This document shows positions 37,909-47,325 of a stretch of DNA of 64,000 nt, one piece after another. Each line of letters starts with the position of its first letter. The stretch's first letter is position 1. Below the pieces are notes generated by a model. That model worked only from the letters and a program-made list of their open reading frames with translations. It made no database searches and was not told the origin of the DNA. Origin of the DNA: CAVQUE01 sp046290435 (GTDB taxonomy: Bacteria; Actinomycetota; Acidimicrobiia; Acidimicrobiales; UBA8592); NCBI GenBank assembly GCA_046290435.1, contig JBKAGO010000070.1:1-64000 (forward strand), read 5' to 3'. The translations under genes were made by a program, and so were the position numbers.

Positions 37909-38892
37909 CTACCGCACCGGGCCGCCCGGCGCATCGTCGCGCGGGGTGCGCACCTCGACGCCGGGGAGCACGCACAGCATCTCGTAGAGCAGGTTCGCTG
38001 CCGTCAGCGCCGTCGTCGCGGTGGTGTCGTAGATGGGTGCCACCTCGACGAGGTCGGCTCCGACGAGGTCGAGACCGACGCAGCCGCGGATGATCTCCAG
38101 CGCCTGGGGCACGGTGAGGCCACCGACCTCCGGCGTGCCGGTGCCGGGAGCGAAGGCCGGGTCGAGCCCGTCGATGTCGAAGCTGAGGTAGACCGGCCCC
38201 GAGCCGAGCTGGGCCCGGATTTCGCCCATGAGGGGCACGAGGCTCTTGTGCCAGCACTCCTCGACCTGCACGACGCGAAAGCCCTGCCGGCGTGACCAGT
38301 CGAAGTCGTCGGCCTCGTAACCGGTGCCGCGGACACCGATCTGCACCACCCGCGTGGGGTCGAGCAGGCCCTCCTCGACCGCTCGGCGAAAAGGTGTGCC
38401 ATGGGCGATGCGCTCGCCGAACATGGTGTCGTTGATGTCGGTGTGGGCATCGACGTGGACGAGCCCGACCGGACCGTGACGGCGGGCGACGGCACGCAGG
38501 ATGGGCAGCGCGATGGTGTGGTCGCCGCCCATGGTGACGGGGACGACGTCGTCGGCGAGGAGCTCGTGGTAGCGGGCTTCGATACGTTCGATGGAGTCGG
38601 CGAGGTCGTAGGGGTTGGTGGCGACGTCGCCGACGTCGTCGATGCGCAGGCTGTCGAACGGCGCCGCCCGGGTGGCCATGTTGTATGGCCGCAAGAGCAC
38701 GGACTCGGCGCGTATCGCTCGGGGACCGAAGCGGGCGCCGGGGCGGTTGGAGGTGCCGATGTCGAAGGGCACGCCGACCACCGCCACGTCGAGGTCACCG
38801 GTGGGGGTCCGCCCCGGGAGGCGCATGAAGGTGGCGATGCCGGCGAACCTCGGCATCTCGTTGCCGCCCAGCGGCTGGGGGTTCGACGCCAT
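37909..38892 (-). CDS. Agmatinase/guanidino-acid ureohydrolase family protein
   Basis: This 327-aa manganese enzyme hydrolyses a guanidino compound to an amine and urea. The metal-binding motifs are complete: GGDHT, DAHTD and SFDIDGLDPAFAPGTGTPE. The N-terminus GVPFDIGTSNRPGARFGP is typical of the agmatinase / guanidinobutyrase / guanidinopropionase branch rather than arginase. Exact specificity cannot be told, so no symbol is given. It is followed after 10 bp by yaaA and is divergent from the protein kinase gene. Confidence 0.93.
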   Translation of the reverse strand: MASNPQPLGGNEMPRFAGIATFMRLPGRTPTGDLDVAVVGVPFDIGTSNRPGARFGPRAIRAESVLLRPYNMATRAAPFDSLRIDDVGDVATNPYDLADSIERIEARYHELLADDVVPVTMGGDHTIALPILRAVARRHGPVGLVHVDAHTDINDTMFGERIAHGTPFRRAVEEGLLDPTRVVQIGVRGTGYEADDFDWSRRQGFRVVQVEECWHKSLVPLMGEIRAQLGSGPVYLSFDIDGLDPAFAPGTGTPEVGGLTVPQALEIIRGCVGLDLVGADLVEVAPIYDTTATTALTAANLLYEMLCVLPGVEVRTPRDDAPGGPVR

Positions 38893-39015
38893 CGTCCGAG
38901 CCTACTGCCCCGCACGGGCGGGCCCCGGGCGACGCAGTGATCGCTGCTCATCGCCGGTGCCGGCGTGCTGCGATACCGTCGCGACCGTCGGCACGGGTCG
39001 ACGGGTGGGACATCC

Positions 39016-41391
39016 ATGAGCGCAAGCGATCAGACAGACCTGGGCGTACCCGGCATCGGACCGGGTTCGCTGATCGGCGCCGGCGGGACCGCGCGCGTCT
39101 ATCGGGCGCGCCAGGATGCCCTCGATCGCACGATCGCGGTCAAGATCCTCGGGCCGCTCGACGATGCCGGTCGCCGTCGGTTCGATCGCGAGCGACGGGC
39201 GATGGGGAGGTTGTCCGCGCACCGCGGGATCGTGACGGTCTACGAGGCCGGCGTGAACAGCTACGGCCAGTCCTATGTGGTCATGCCCCTCATGGAGCAG
39301 GGCTCGCTGCAGGACATCGTCGATCGCGGACTCGTCGAGTGGCCGGTCGCGGCGCGCCTGATCTCCGACATCGCGGCGACCATCGCCGATGCCCACGACA
39401 TGTCGATCCTGCACCGTGACCTCAAACCGGGCAACGTCCTGGTCGACGATCAGGGCAATCCCCAGGTGGCCGACTTCGGTCTGGCCCACATCGTCGATTC
39501 CGCGACCGCGCACAAGTCCACGCAGCTGTCGTTCACGCCCGGCTATGTGCCGCCAGAGACCCTCGAAGGACTGCCGGCAACCGCCGCCGGCGACGTGTAC
39601 TCCCTGGGCGCCACGCTGTTCGCGCTGCTGGCCGGTCGTGCCCCGTTCGTCTCGGAGTCCGCCGACGGCAACATCTTGGCGCTCGCTCTGCGGGTGCGTG
39701 ACGAGCCCGTGCCCGATCTCCGGCCCCGTGGGGTGCCCGACGCACTGTGCGCGGTGCTCGAGGCGACGATGGACAAGGACCCCGCCCGACGGCCCACCGC
39801 TCGAGAGCTGAGTGCCCGGCTCGCAGCGATCGCTGCGGGCGATGTGGCGGCGCCGTCGGCCGCCGCCATAGCCACCGTGCCCGACGCAACGCTGCCCGAC
39901 GCCGGGCGTCTCGTGGCGGCCGGCGCTCCTGCGGCCACCGGTGACGCCGCGTCGGTCGGGACACCGCTGCCCATCGTGCCGGTCGGCGACGGTGGTGGTG
40001 GAAGCGGCCGCGTGTTCGCCGCTGTGGGTGCAGTGGCGGCTGTGATCGTCGCTGCGATTCTCGGGTTCGTGGTGCTCGGTGGCGGCGACGGCGATCCCGT
40101 TGCCGATCCGGGCACGGATCCGGCCGACGGGGGTGCTGACGCGGCCGGTGGTGGCGCCGACGGGGCCGACGGTGGCGATACCGCGGCCGATGGTGGCGAC
40201 GGAGCCGGCGATGGCGGCGGAGCCGGCGATGGCGATGGGATCGATGGCGGTGGCGCCGATGGGGCCGACGGTGGCGATACCGCGGCTGATGGTGGCGACG
40301 CGGCCGGCGCAGACGGGGCCGACGACGCGGCTGATGGTGGTGGCGGGGCCGGCGACGGGGCTGATGGTGGCGACGGGGCTGGCGCGAACGATCCGGCCCC
40401 TGACGTCAATGCGCTCGAGCCATTCATCGAGACGACCTTGCCCCTCAGCATCGTCCCGCGGTTCCCACTCGCCGCCGACGACGGCCTCTTCGTCGTCGAT
40501 CCCGCCCAGGGCATCGTCGCGCGTGTCGACGTTCGCACCGGCGAGGAGACCTCCATCGATGTGGGAGAGCGGCCCTCCCACGTCGCAGCCAGCGGTGGGT
40601 TGCTCTGGGTCTCCAACCGTGGCGACGACACGGTCAGCGTCATCGATCCGGCATCGATGACGGTCATCGCCACCCTCGACGCAGGGGCAGGGGTCAACGC
40701 CGCTGCCGGCGATGGCACCCTCCTCTATGCGCCGAACAGTTCCGACGGCACCGTGAGCGTCTTCGACATCGCCACGCTGGCGCCCGTCGCCACCATCGAC
40801 GTCGGCGAAGACCCCTTCACGCCCAGCTTCTTCGACGGCTATGTCTGGGTGCCCAACCGCGGCGACGACACCGTCAGCATCATCGACCCGGCAACCCTTG
40901 CCGTCGTCGAGACCGTCCCCGTCGCCGCGGGTCCCAACCGGCCCGAGGCGCTCTTCGAGCGGCTCTGGATCGCCGGCGCCACCTCGGGCGAGGTCACCGT
41001 GTTCGATCCCGGCTCGTTCGTCCCCGCTGCGACGGTGGAGCTCGGTGATGACCTCAGACCCCCGATCGCCCAGGGGGGTCTGGTGTGGTTCGTCGGCGTC
41101 GCTTCCGAGCGGTTGTGGGGTGTCGCTCCGTCGTCGGCCGCCCTGATCCACAGGATCCCCCTCCCGTCGGGAAGCGCTCCTCGGGCGCCGCGGGGTGCCG
41201 AAGGCGGCGTCTGGGTCGCGTTGGCAGGCCTCGACCAGGTGCGCGTCTTCGATCCCGAGTCGGGTCAGGTGGCCCACACCATCCGCGACATCGGACCTGC
41301 GCCGGGCATCAGCGAGCCCGTCGACGGCCGCATCGCCGTCCCGTCGACAACCGAATCGTCGGTGTCGATCATCGACCCCGGTCGCCGCTGA
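39016..41391 (+). CDS. Membrane Ser/Thr protein kinase with extracellular beta-propeller
   Basis: The N-terminus is a PknB-like kinase domain (about 12-272): GAGGTARVY P-loop, K43 in AVKILG, HRDLKPGN (133-140) and DFG (153-155). One membrane helix (333-355) follows, then a Gly/Ala/Asp linker of about 100 residues (357-460). An extracellular domain of repeated SNRGDDTVSVIDPAS-type units follows, as in YVTN/NHL beta-propellers. It probably senses an external ligand and phosphorylates cytosolic targets; most actinobacterial kinases carry PASTA repeats there instead. The ATG at 39016 gives 791 aa. The DUF4032 gene starts 2 bp after its stop. Confidence 0.94.
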   Translation: MSASDQTDLGVPGIGPGSLIGAGGTARVYRARQDALDRTIAVKILGPLDDAGRRRFDRERRAMGRLSAHRGIVTVYEAGVNSYGQSYVVMPLMEQGSLQDIVDRGLVEWPVAARLISDIAATIADAHDMSILHRDLKPGNVLVDDQGNPQVADFGLAHIVDSATAHKSTQLSFTPGYVPPETLEGLPATAAGDVYSLGATLFALLAGRAPFVSESADGNILALALRVRDEPVPDLRPRGVPDALCAVLEATMDKDPARRPTARELSARLAAIAAGDVAAPSAAAIATVPDATLPDAGRLVAAGAPAATGDAASVGTPLPIVPVGDGGGGSGRVFAAVGAVAAVIVAAILGFVVLGGGDGDPVADPGTDPADGGADAAGGGADGADGGDTAADGGDGAGDGGGAGDGDGIDGGGADGADGGDTAADGGDAAGADGADDAADGGGGAGDGADGGDGAGANDPAPDVNALEPFIETTLPLSIVPRFPLAADDGLFVVDPAQGIVARVDVRTGEETSIDVGERPSHVAASGGLLWVSNRGDDTVSVIDPASMTVIATLDAGAGVNAAAGDGTLLYAPNSSDGTVSVFDIATLAPVATIDVGEDPFTPSFFDGYVWVPNRGDDTVSIIDPATLAVVETVPVAAGPNRPEALFERLWIAGATSGEVTVFDPGSFVPAATVELGDDLRPPIAQGGLVWFVGVASERLWGVAPSSAALIHRIPLPSGSAPRAPRGAEGGVWVALAGLDQVRVFDPESGQVAHTIRDIGPAPGISEPVDGRIAVPSTTESSVSIIDPGRR
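40151..40299 (+). repeat. Intragenic repeat in the kinase linker, 99-bp period
   Basis: A stretch encoding ADGADGGDTAADGGD occurs twice, at about 40155-40200 and 40254-40299, with only two or three base differences. The surrounding linker is built of GGC/GCC/GAC codons. This looks like slippage or unequal crossover, and linker length may vary among strains. Confidence 0.7.
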
Positions 41392-41393
41392 CC

Positions 41394-42638
41394 ATGGTCT
41401 CGCTCCGATTCCGCACCGGTAGCGACGAGACCGGGCTGTTGTCGCTGCCGTGGCACGAACCCCTGGCCGAATGGCCCGACGAGCTCTGCGTCCGCCTGCC
41501 GGCGGGGGCCCATCGTCACGTCGTGCGGTTCCTGCACGTCGGGTCGCACTACGTCGCGCTCAAGGAACTGCCCCAACGGCTCGCCGAACGCGAGCTCGAC
41601 ATCTTGGGTCGCCTCCGCGAAGAGGGGCTCCCGGCCGTGACCCTCATCGGCATCGCGACCGGCCGCACCGACAGCGCCGGCGAGCCGCTCGAGGCCGTCC
41701 TGATGACCCGCCACCTGCGGTACTCGCTGCCCTATCGGGCCCTGTTCACCGACGTGCAGCACGACGGCCTGCGCGACCGGCTGGTCGATGCGCTCGCCGT
41801 GTTGCTCGTTCGGCTCCACATGGCCGGGTTCTACTGGGGCGACTGCTCGCTCAACAACGCTCTGTTCCGGCGCGATGCGGGTGCGCTGCGTGCCTACCTC
41901 GTCGACACCGAGACGAGCGAGTTCCACCCCACGCTCAGCGACGGGCAGCGCCGCCACGACCTCGACATCGCGTCGGAGAACACCCTCGGTGGTCTGCTCG
42001 ACCTCGAAGCCGAGGGTCTGCTCGACGCGTCGGTCGACCCGGCCGACATCGCCCTGCGTGTGGTCGACCGCTACGAATCACTGTGGGCCGAGCTGACCTC
42101 GGTCGAGGAGATGCCGTCGTCGGACCTGGGGCGCATCCACGCCCGTCTTCAACGGCTCAACGAGCTCGGGTTCGACACCGAGGAGTACGAGCTCCATGCC
42201 AGCGACGGCATCGCCCGGTTCCGGCCCACCGTCGTCGAGGAGGGCCACCACAAGAGGGCGCTCATGCGCCTGACCGGCATCGAGGCCCACGAGAACCAGG
42301 CCCGCCGGTTGCTCAGCGCCATGCGCGGTTACGGCGCGTGGCTGGCCCAGACCGAGGGCGAGGTCCTGCCCGAGGGCGTCATGGCATTCCGGTGGATGAC
42401 CGAGCGGTGGAAGCCCGCGCTCGACATGATCCCCGCCGAACTGCGGTCGCGCCTCGAAGACGCGGAGCTGTACCACCAGATCCTCGAACACAACTGGTAT
42501 CTGGCCGAACAGGCCGATGCCGAGGTGCCGCTGGCCGTCGCGGTGCAGAGCTACATCGACACCGTGCTCAGCCGCCGCGCCGACGAACAGGCCGTGTTGC
42601 CGGTCGGCCACCTCGCAGGCCAACCCCCGGCCGACTGA
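41394..42638 (+). CDS. DUF4032 protein with kinase-like N-terminal domain
   Basis: This 414-aa protein belongs to the actinobacterial DUF4032 group, which has an LPS-kinase-like fold. ALKELPQRLAEREL resembles a kinase lysine/alpha-C region and GFYWGDCSLNNALFR a catalytic loop (D..N), with DTETSEF in the position of the metal-binding Asp. The C-terminal half (about 240-400) is the family-specific DUF4032 domain with GHHKRALMRLTGIEAHENQARR. It starts 2 bp after the Ser/Thr kinase, so the two are co-expressed and may act together. Function is unknown. Confidence 0.9.
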   Translation: MVSLRFRTGSDETGLLSLPWHEPLAEWPDELCVRLPAGAHRHVVRFLHVGSHYVALKELPQRLAERELDILGRLREEGLPAVTLIGIATGRTDSAGEPLEAVLMTRHLRYSLPYRALFTDVQHDGLRDRLVDALAVLLVRLHMAGFYWGDCSLNNALFRRDAGALRAYLVDTETSEFHPTLSDGQRRHDLDIASENTLGGLLDLEAEGLLDASVDPADIALRVVDRYESLWAELTSVEEMPSSDLGRIHARLQRLNELGFDTEEYELHASDGIARFRPTVVEEGHHKRALMRLTGIEAHENQARRLLSAMRGYGAWLAQTEGEVLPEGVMAFRWMTERWKPALDMIPAELRSRLEDAELYHQILEHNWYLAEQADAEVPLAVAVQSYIDTVLSRRADEQAVLPVGHLAGQPPAD

Positions 42639-42653
42639 CGAGGGTTCTGCGGA

Positions 42654-43625
42654 TCAGCTGCCGGCGAAGGCACGGCGCAGGGCGTCGTCCTCGTCGCCGC
42701 GCCAGCGGACCGACAGGGGCGCGTCGGCGACGAGCCCGGACGAGGCATGGAAGGCTCCCGGGTAGACCCGCAGCTCCACCGGGACACCCGCTCGGCCGAG
42801 GGCCTGGGCGTAGGCGACGTCTTCGTCGTAGAAGAGATCGAGGTCGCCGACCGGTATGTACGCCGGGGGCAGGCCGGCCACGTCGGTTGCGATCGCCGGC
42901 GAGGCGTAGGGCGACACCTCGTCGGCGCCGTCGAGGTAGTACCCCCATGCTGCGACGTTGGCGGCCCGGTTCCAGACCCGTCCGTCGGTTATGACCTGGC
43001 TGCTGTGGGTGATGTTGCGGTGGTCGAGCATCGGGAACACCAGCAGCTGGAAGCAGATGTCGGGTCCGCCGCGGTCGCGGGCCATCAACGCCAGGCCCGC
43101 GGCGAGTCCGCCGCCGGCGCTGGCCCCGCCGATGGCGATGCGGGCCGGGTCGACGCCGAGTTCTGCGGTGTTGTCCGCCAGCCACGCCAGGGCTGCGTAG
43201 CAGTCGCGCACGGCGGCGGGGAACGGCGATTCGGGGGCGAGCCGGTAGTCGACCGACACGACGACGCAGCCGACGTTCACGGCTCGTTGGGCGCAGTTGG
43301 CCTCGTCGGACTCGGCGTCGAGGAGCACCAGGCCACCACCGTGGATCCACAGCAGCGCCGGGGCGTCCTGGCCGACATCGGCCGGGCGGTAGACGCGCAC
43401 CTCGAGATCGGGGTCGTCGTCGAGTCCGGCGATGGTGACCACGTCGACGGACAGCCCGTCGGGGAGCTCCGGCGCCGGCATCGCCGACAGCAGCCCGTCG
43501 AGGCGGGCCCGCGCCGCGTCGATGTCCTCGAGATCGAACAGATCGGGCGGCAACATGTCGAGCACCATGCGGTGCAGGTCGTCTGCGGCGCGGGCGTGGA
43601 CGTCGACGAGTTCGGGCGTGGTCAT
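42654..43625 (-). CDS. HSL-type alpha/beta hydrolase (carboxylesterase)
   Basis: This 323-aa esterase of the hormone-sensitive-lipase group has the oxyanion motif HGGG in LLWIHGGGLV, DYRLAPE, the nucleophile motif GASAGGG (usual form GDSAGG), Asp in VGDLDLFYDE and His in PGAFHAS. AGGAGG precedes the ATG at 43625. It is divergent from the membrane glycosyltransferase-like gene and convergent with DUF4032. It probably cleaves acyl esters; the substrate is unknown. Confidence 0.93.
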   Translation of the reverse strand: MTTPELVDVHARAADDLHRMVLDMLPPDLFDLEDIDAARARLDGLLSAMPAPELPDGLSVDVVTIAGLDDDPDLEVRVYRPADVGQDAPALLWIHGGGLVLLDAESDEANCAQRAVNVGCVVVSVDYRLAPESPFPAAVRDCYAALAWLADNTAELGVDPARIAIGGASAGGGLAAGLALMARDRGGPDICFQLLVFPMLDHRNITHSSQVITDGRVWNRAANVAAWGYYLDGADEVSPYASPAIATDVAGLPPAYIPVGDLDLFYDEDVAYAQALGRAGVPVELRVYPGAFHASSGLVADAPLSVRWRGDEDDALRRAFAGS

Positions 43626-43760
43626 GGCGTGCCTCCTGGTGTGACCCGGGACACTATCGCCGCTGCGCTCCGGGCGGCGACGGACCGCTGCGGGCGGGTC
43701 GGGGCCCGAGCCGGTCGGGGCCGGCGCTCACAAGCCCGGCGCTCGGGCCGATCGGGTCGG

Positions 43761-45704
43761 GTGGTGCGTCGTCGCGTGATGTGGGTGCTCGCTGCCGTTC
43801 CGGCGGTGGTGGCGGCGCTCTTCGCCTTCGAGCGGACGGCACCGGGCGACGACGCAGCGCAGTACTGGGTGATGGCCGGACGCCTCGCCGCGACAGGCGA
43901 TCCGTTCTACGTGGCGGCGGTCGACCACAAGGGCCCACTGTGGGTCTGGGTGTACCGGATCGCCTACGCCGTCAGCGGTGATCAGCGCCTGTTCTGGTTC
44001 GTCATCGCCGCGATCGCGCTTGCGCTGGGAGCGCTCATCGGTTGGGCGGTCCATCGGCTGGTCCGCCATGCGACCGGTGACGCCGCAGTCGCCACCGCAG
44101 CGGGGCTGGCGACCACGACCCTGCTCTGGTTCGGGCCCGAGCCCTACAGCCAGGTGCTCTACAGCCGGACCATCACCATCGCGATGACGGCGGTGGCTGC
44201 AGTTGCCGTCGTCGGCGCGATCGACGACCCGTCGCGTCGGGGCACGTGGCTCCTGGTTCCCGCAGGCGGCGCCCTCGGGCTGGCATCGACGACCGTCCTG
44301 ACGACCGTCGCGCCGGCGGTTGCGTTGGCGACCGCCCTGGCCTTCGTCGGCGTCGATCGTCGCTGGGCCCTGCGACGAGCGGTCGTCCTCGGCGCATCGG
44401 CCGCCGTCGCGTTCGCTGCGGTCCCGCTCTGGTACATCGCCCGTGGCGCCGGCGCTCCCTTCCGCACCTACTTCTGGGACTACAACCGCCTCTATGCATC
44501 CGACGACGCCCCGCTGATCGGACGTGTCGTCGAGGCGGCCACCGAACTCGTCCGTCATCACCTCGGTCATCCCTACCTGCTGGCCGGACCGGCCGCCGCG
44601 CTCGTCGTGGCCGGTTGGCTCTTCGGGGGAGGGCTCCGCAACGCCGACCGGCCGGTGCGGGCCGGCGTCGTCCTGGCCGCGTGGTGGGCCGGTGAGATCG
44701 TGTCGGTGAGCGCGCCCGGCCGCTGGTTCGACCACTACTGGGTCCTGCTCGTCGTGCCCGCCGTCGCCCTCGGGGGTCTCGTCGCCGCGACGATGCGGAC
44801 CCGGTGCGCAGAGTCCGGTCGGGCCGACGGCCCGACCCGACCGCGTCTCGCCGCCGCGATCGGGTCGATCGCCGTCTTCGCGGTGGTGGCCATGGCGGTT
44901 CCACGTGCCGTCGAGGGCGCGACGACCGCAGCGTCGTTCGATGGTCTGAACGCCCACCAGGCCCAACGCTGGGAGACGATGTCGCCGGGGCTGTCCGCCG
45001 TGCGGGCCGCAACGGCAGCGCTGACCGAGCCCGGCGAGGCGGTCTACGCCTGGACGCCCTTCGCAGCCATCCATGTCATCGTCGACCGGCCGGCCGCCAG
45101 CCGCTTCGACCGCCGGACGTGGCAGACCGGCGAGATCTGGGGCAGTGACGGCCGGGCCGAACTGCCCGGCGTCTGGGACGATCTGATGGACGACCTCGCC
45201 GTGAGCCATCCCGATCTGATCATCGAGATGCTCGACGAGCCGATCCCCGGCGACAGCCCGCTGGCCGACCTCGTGGCATCGCAGTACCGGCCGGTCTTCA
45301 CCATCGAGCCCGACTACGCCCGGCTGTACCTCCGTGAGTCCTCGGGTACAGATGGCCCACCGGCCGAGCTCGCCGCACGTGACGCCTCTTCCGCAGACGA
45401 CGTCCGATGTGTGTCCATCGCTGCCACGGCCACCGGTGAGATCTCCCTCGCCGGGCGGGCCCAGAGGGTGGCCTTCGATATCGGACCCGATCAGGTCGCC
45501 ATGGTGCGCCATGGGGCCGAGGATGCGGAACCGGTGATCGGAAACCGCAGCGGCGGCGACCTCGAGCTCCGGATCGGGCCGACCTGGGTGCTGCTCCGCG
45601 AGGGCGACCACATCGTTGCGGCTGCGACCCTCGCCCACGGCCTCGACGAGATGACCACCGGCCTCGACACGATGCCGGTTCGCTGCCGGGAGCAACTGTC
45701 CTGA
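43761..45704 (+). CDS. GT-C-like multi-pass membrane protein, probable polyprenyl-sugar glycosyltransferase
   Basis: This protein of about 647 aa has roughly ten hydrophobic helices up to residue 390, then a soluble C-terminal half of about 250 residues that should face outside. The first loop has an acidic pair (APGDDAAQYW), like the catalytic Asp motif of PMT/ArnT-type GT-C enzymes. HKGPLWVWVYR then matches the PMT_2 pattern around HKPP. It could glycosylate an envelope lipid or protein using a polyprenyl-phosphate sugar. The start is unsure: GTG at 43761 keeps an RRRV patch before helix 1, while the ATG at 43779 is the conservative choice. Confidence 0.78.
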   Translation: MVRRRVMWVLAAVPAVVAALFAFERTAPGDDAAQYWVMAGRLAATGDPFYVAAVDHKGPLWVWVYRIAYAVSGDQRLFWFVIAAIALALGALIGWAVHRLVRHATGDAAVATAAGLATTTLLWFGPEPYSQVLYSRTITIAMTAVAAVAVVGAIDDPSRRGTWLLVPAGGALGLASTTVLTTVAPAVALATALAFVGVDRRWALRRAVVLGASAAVAFAAVPLWYIARGAGAPFRTYFWDYNRLYASDDAPLIGRVVEAATELVRHHLGHPYLLAGPAAALVVAGWLFGGGLRNADRPVRAGVVLAAWWAGEIVSVSAPGRWFDHYWVLLVVPAVALGGLVAATMRTRCAESGRADGPTRPRLAAAIGSIAVFAVVAMAVPRAVEGATTAASFDGLNAHQAQRWETMSPGLSAVRAATAALTEPGEAVYAWTPFAAIHVIVDRPAASRFDRRTWQTGEIWGSDGRAELPGVWDDLMDDLAVSHPDLIIEMLDEPIPGDSPLADLVASQYRPVFTIEPDYARLYLRESSGTDGPPAELAARDASSADDVRCVSIAATATGEISLAGRAQRVAFDIGPDQVAMVRHGAEDAEPVIGNRSGGDLELRIGPTWVLLREGDHIVAAATLAHGLDEMTTGLDTMPVRCREQLS

Positions 45705-45759
45705 GGGATGCCCGGGCCGGGAGGACCCGCCGGGTCGGCACGCCGACGGACGGGCGGGC

Positions 45760-47325
45760 TCAGCGCAACGGGGTCCCCAGCCTCGACGGGTCGGCGTAGG
45801 CATCGCGCAGCTCACGCTTGAGGACCTTGCCGGACATGCCCCGCGGCAGCGGTTCGTCGAGCACGACGATGTAGCGCGGCAGCTTGTAGTCGGCCAGCCG
45901 TTCGGCACAGTGGGCAAGGATCGAACCGGGGTCGATCTCGGCGCCGGGCACGGGCCCGATGAGCGCTGCCGGGGTCTCGCCCCAGCGCTCGTCGGCGACG
46001 CCGATGACCGCGCATTCGGCCACGCCGTCGAGCCCCGACAGCACGGCCTCGATCTCGGCCGGGTAGACGTTCAGCCCGCCCGAGATCAGCATGTCCTTCG
46101 AGCGGTCGACGATGAAGACGAAACCTTCGTCGTCGATACGCGCGAGGTCGCCGGTGCGCAGCCAGCCGTCGACCAGCGTCGCCGACGTGGCATCGGGATC
46201 GTGCCAGTAGCCGAGCATGATCTCGGGTCCGCGCAGGATCAGCTCGCCGACCTCGCCGACGGCGACGTCGACGAGGTCCGGCGCTTCGGGATCGACGGTG
46301 CGGACGCGGGTGTGCATCATCGGCCGCCCGCACGATCCGAGCTTGCGCTGGGCGTCCTTGGCGTTGAGCCAGCAGTTCATGCCGGCGCCCTCGGTGAGGC
46401 CGTAGCCCTGGCTCATCGGCAGCCCGGCGTCCTGGAGACGCTGCAGCAGCGACTCGGGGACCGCGGCCCCGCCGGACCCGATGACGGTGAGCGACGACAG
46501 GTCGTGGTCGCCGAAATCGGGGTGGGAGATGAGCTGTTCCCAGATGACCGGAACGGCGCTGTAGTTGGTGATGCGCTGGGACTCGATGACCTCGAGGGTG
46601 CGCTTGGGGTCGACCGCAGGGTCGAGGACGAAGGTGGCACCACCCACGTAGGCCGGTGCCCACATCGACACCAGGCCACCGGTGAAGCTGAGGGGGAACG
46701 GGAGGTAGACCCGCGACGCCGACGTCAGGTCGTCGGCCAGGATGCGGTTGTGGCTCATGGCCAGCACGTTGCCGTGGCTGAGCATGGCGCCCTTCGGCGT
46801 GCCGGTCGTGCCGCTCGTGTAACAGATGTACGCGACGTCGTCGGCGGCGACGTCGACATCGGGGTCCTCGGCCTCGTGGGCCCGCAGTTCGTCGAAGCCG
46901 ATGCCGAACCCGGGCGCCATGCCGATGCGTGTGATGGGCCGGGCGTCGGAGCGGTCGCCGGCGGTCTCGAGGTGGTCGAGGGCACGTGCGGCGAGGTCGG
47001 CCAGATCGGCGTCGGCGACGACCGCCCGACAGCCGGCGTGGTCGACGATGTAGGCGAGCTCGGGTGGGGTCAGCCGCACGTTCAGCGGGACGAGGATCGA
47101 CCCGAGCTCGTAGCCTGCGATCGCGAGCTCGAGGTACTGGAGGCAGTTGCCCGACAAGATGCCGACACGATCGCTGCGCCGGACTCCGTTCGCCGCGAGG
47201 CCGTTGGCGATACGCGAGGTCCGTTCGTGCAGCTGCGCCCACGTGACGGTGGTGTCGCCGAAGATCACGGCGTCGCCCTCGGGGTTCCAGCGGGCCCAGA
47301 ATCGCACCACGTCGCCGAGGTTCAT
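45760..47325 (-). CDS. AMP-forming acyl-CoA synthetase
   Basis: This 521-aa ligase activates a carboxylic acid to its CoA ester with ATP. The P-loop YTSGTTGTPKGAML, the A5-like GYGLTEGAG, the A7/A8 WLRTGDLARIDDEGF and DRSKDMLISGG, and the catalytic lysine in MSGKVLKREL are all present. It belongs to the class I fatty/aryl-acid CoA ligase group. The ATG at 47325 overlaps the upstream SnoaL-like gene by 4 bp. With nearby SDR, enoyl-CoA hydratase and oxygenases, it probably primes a cyclic or branched acid for degradation. Confidence 0.95.
   Translation of the reverse strand: MNLGDVVRFWARWNPEGDAVIFGDTTVTWAQLHERTSRIANGLAANGVRRSDRVGILSGNCLQYLELAIAGYELGSILVPLNVRLTPPELAYIVDHAGCRAVVADADLADLAARALDHLETAGDRSDARPITRIGMAPGFGIGFDELRAHEAEDPDVDVAADDVAYICYTSGTTGTPKGAMLSHGNVLAMSHNRILADDLTSASRVYLPFPLSFTGGLVSMWAPAYVGGATFVLDPAVDPKRTLEVIESQRITNYSAVPVIWEQLISHPDFGDHDLSSLTVIGSGGAAVPESLLQRLQDAGLPMSQGYGLTEGAGMNCWLNAKDAQRKLGSCGRPMMHTRVRTVDPEAPDLVDVAVGEVGELILRGPEIMLGYWHDPDATSATLVDGWLRTGDLARIDDEGFVFIVDRSKDMLISGGLNVYPAEIEAVLSGLDGVAECAVIGVADERWGETPAALIGPVPGAEIDPGSILAHCAERLADYKLPRYIVVLDEPLPRGMSGKVLKRELRDAYADPSRLGTPLR

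Noticed and set aside
45705..45759. Possible terminator between the GT-C-like gene and the acyl-CoA synthetase
   Set aside because: Only a 6-bp GTCGGC/GCCGAC stem; insufficient.
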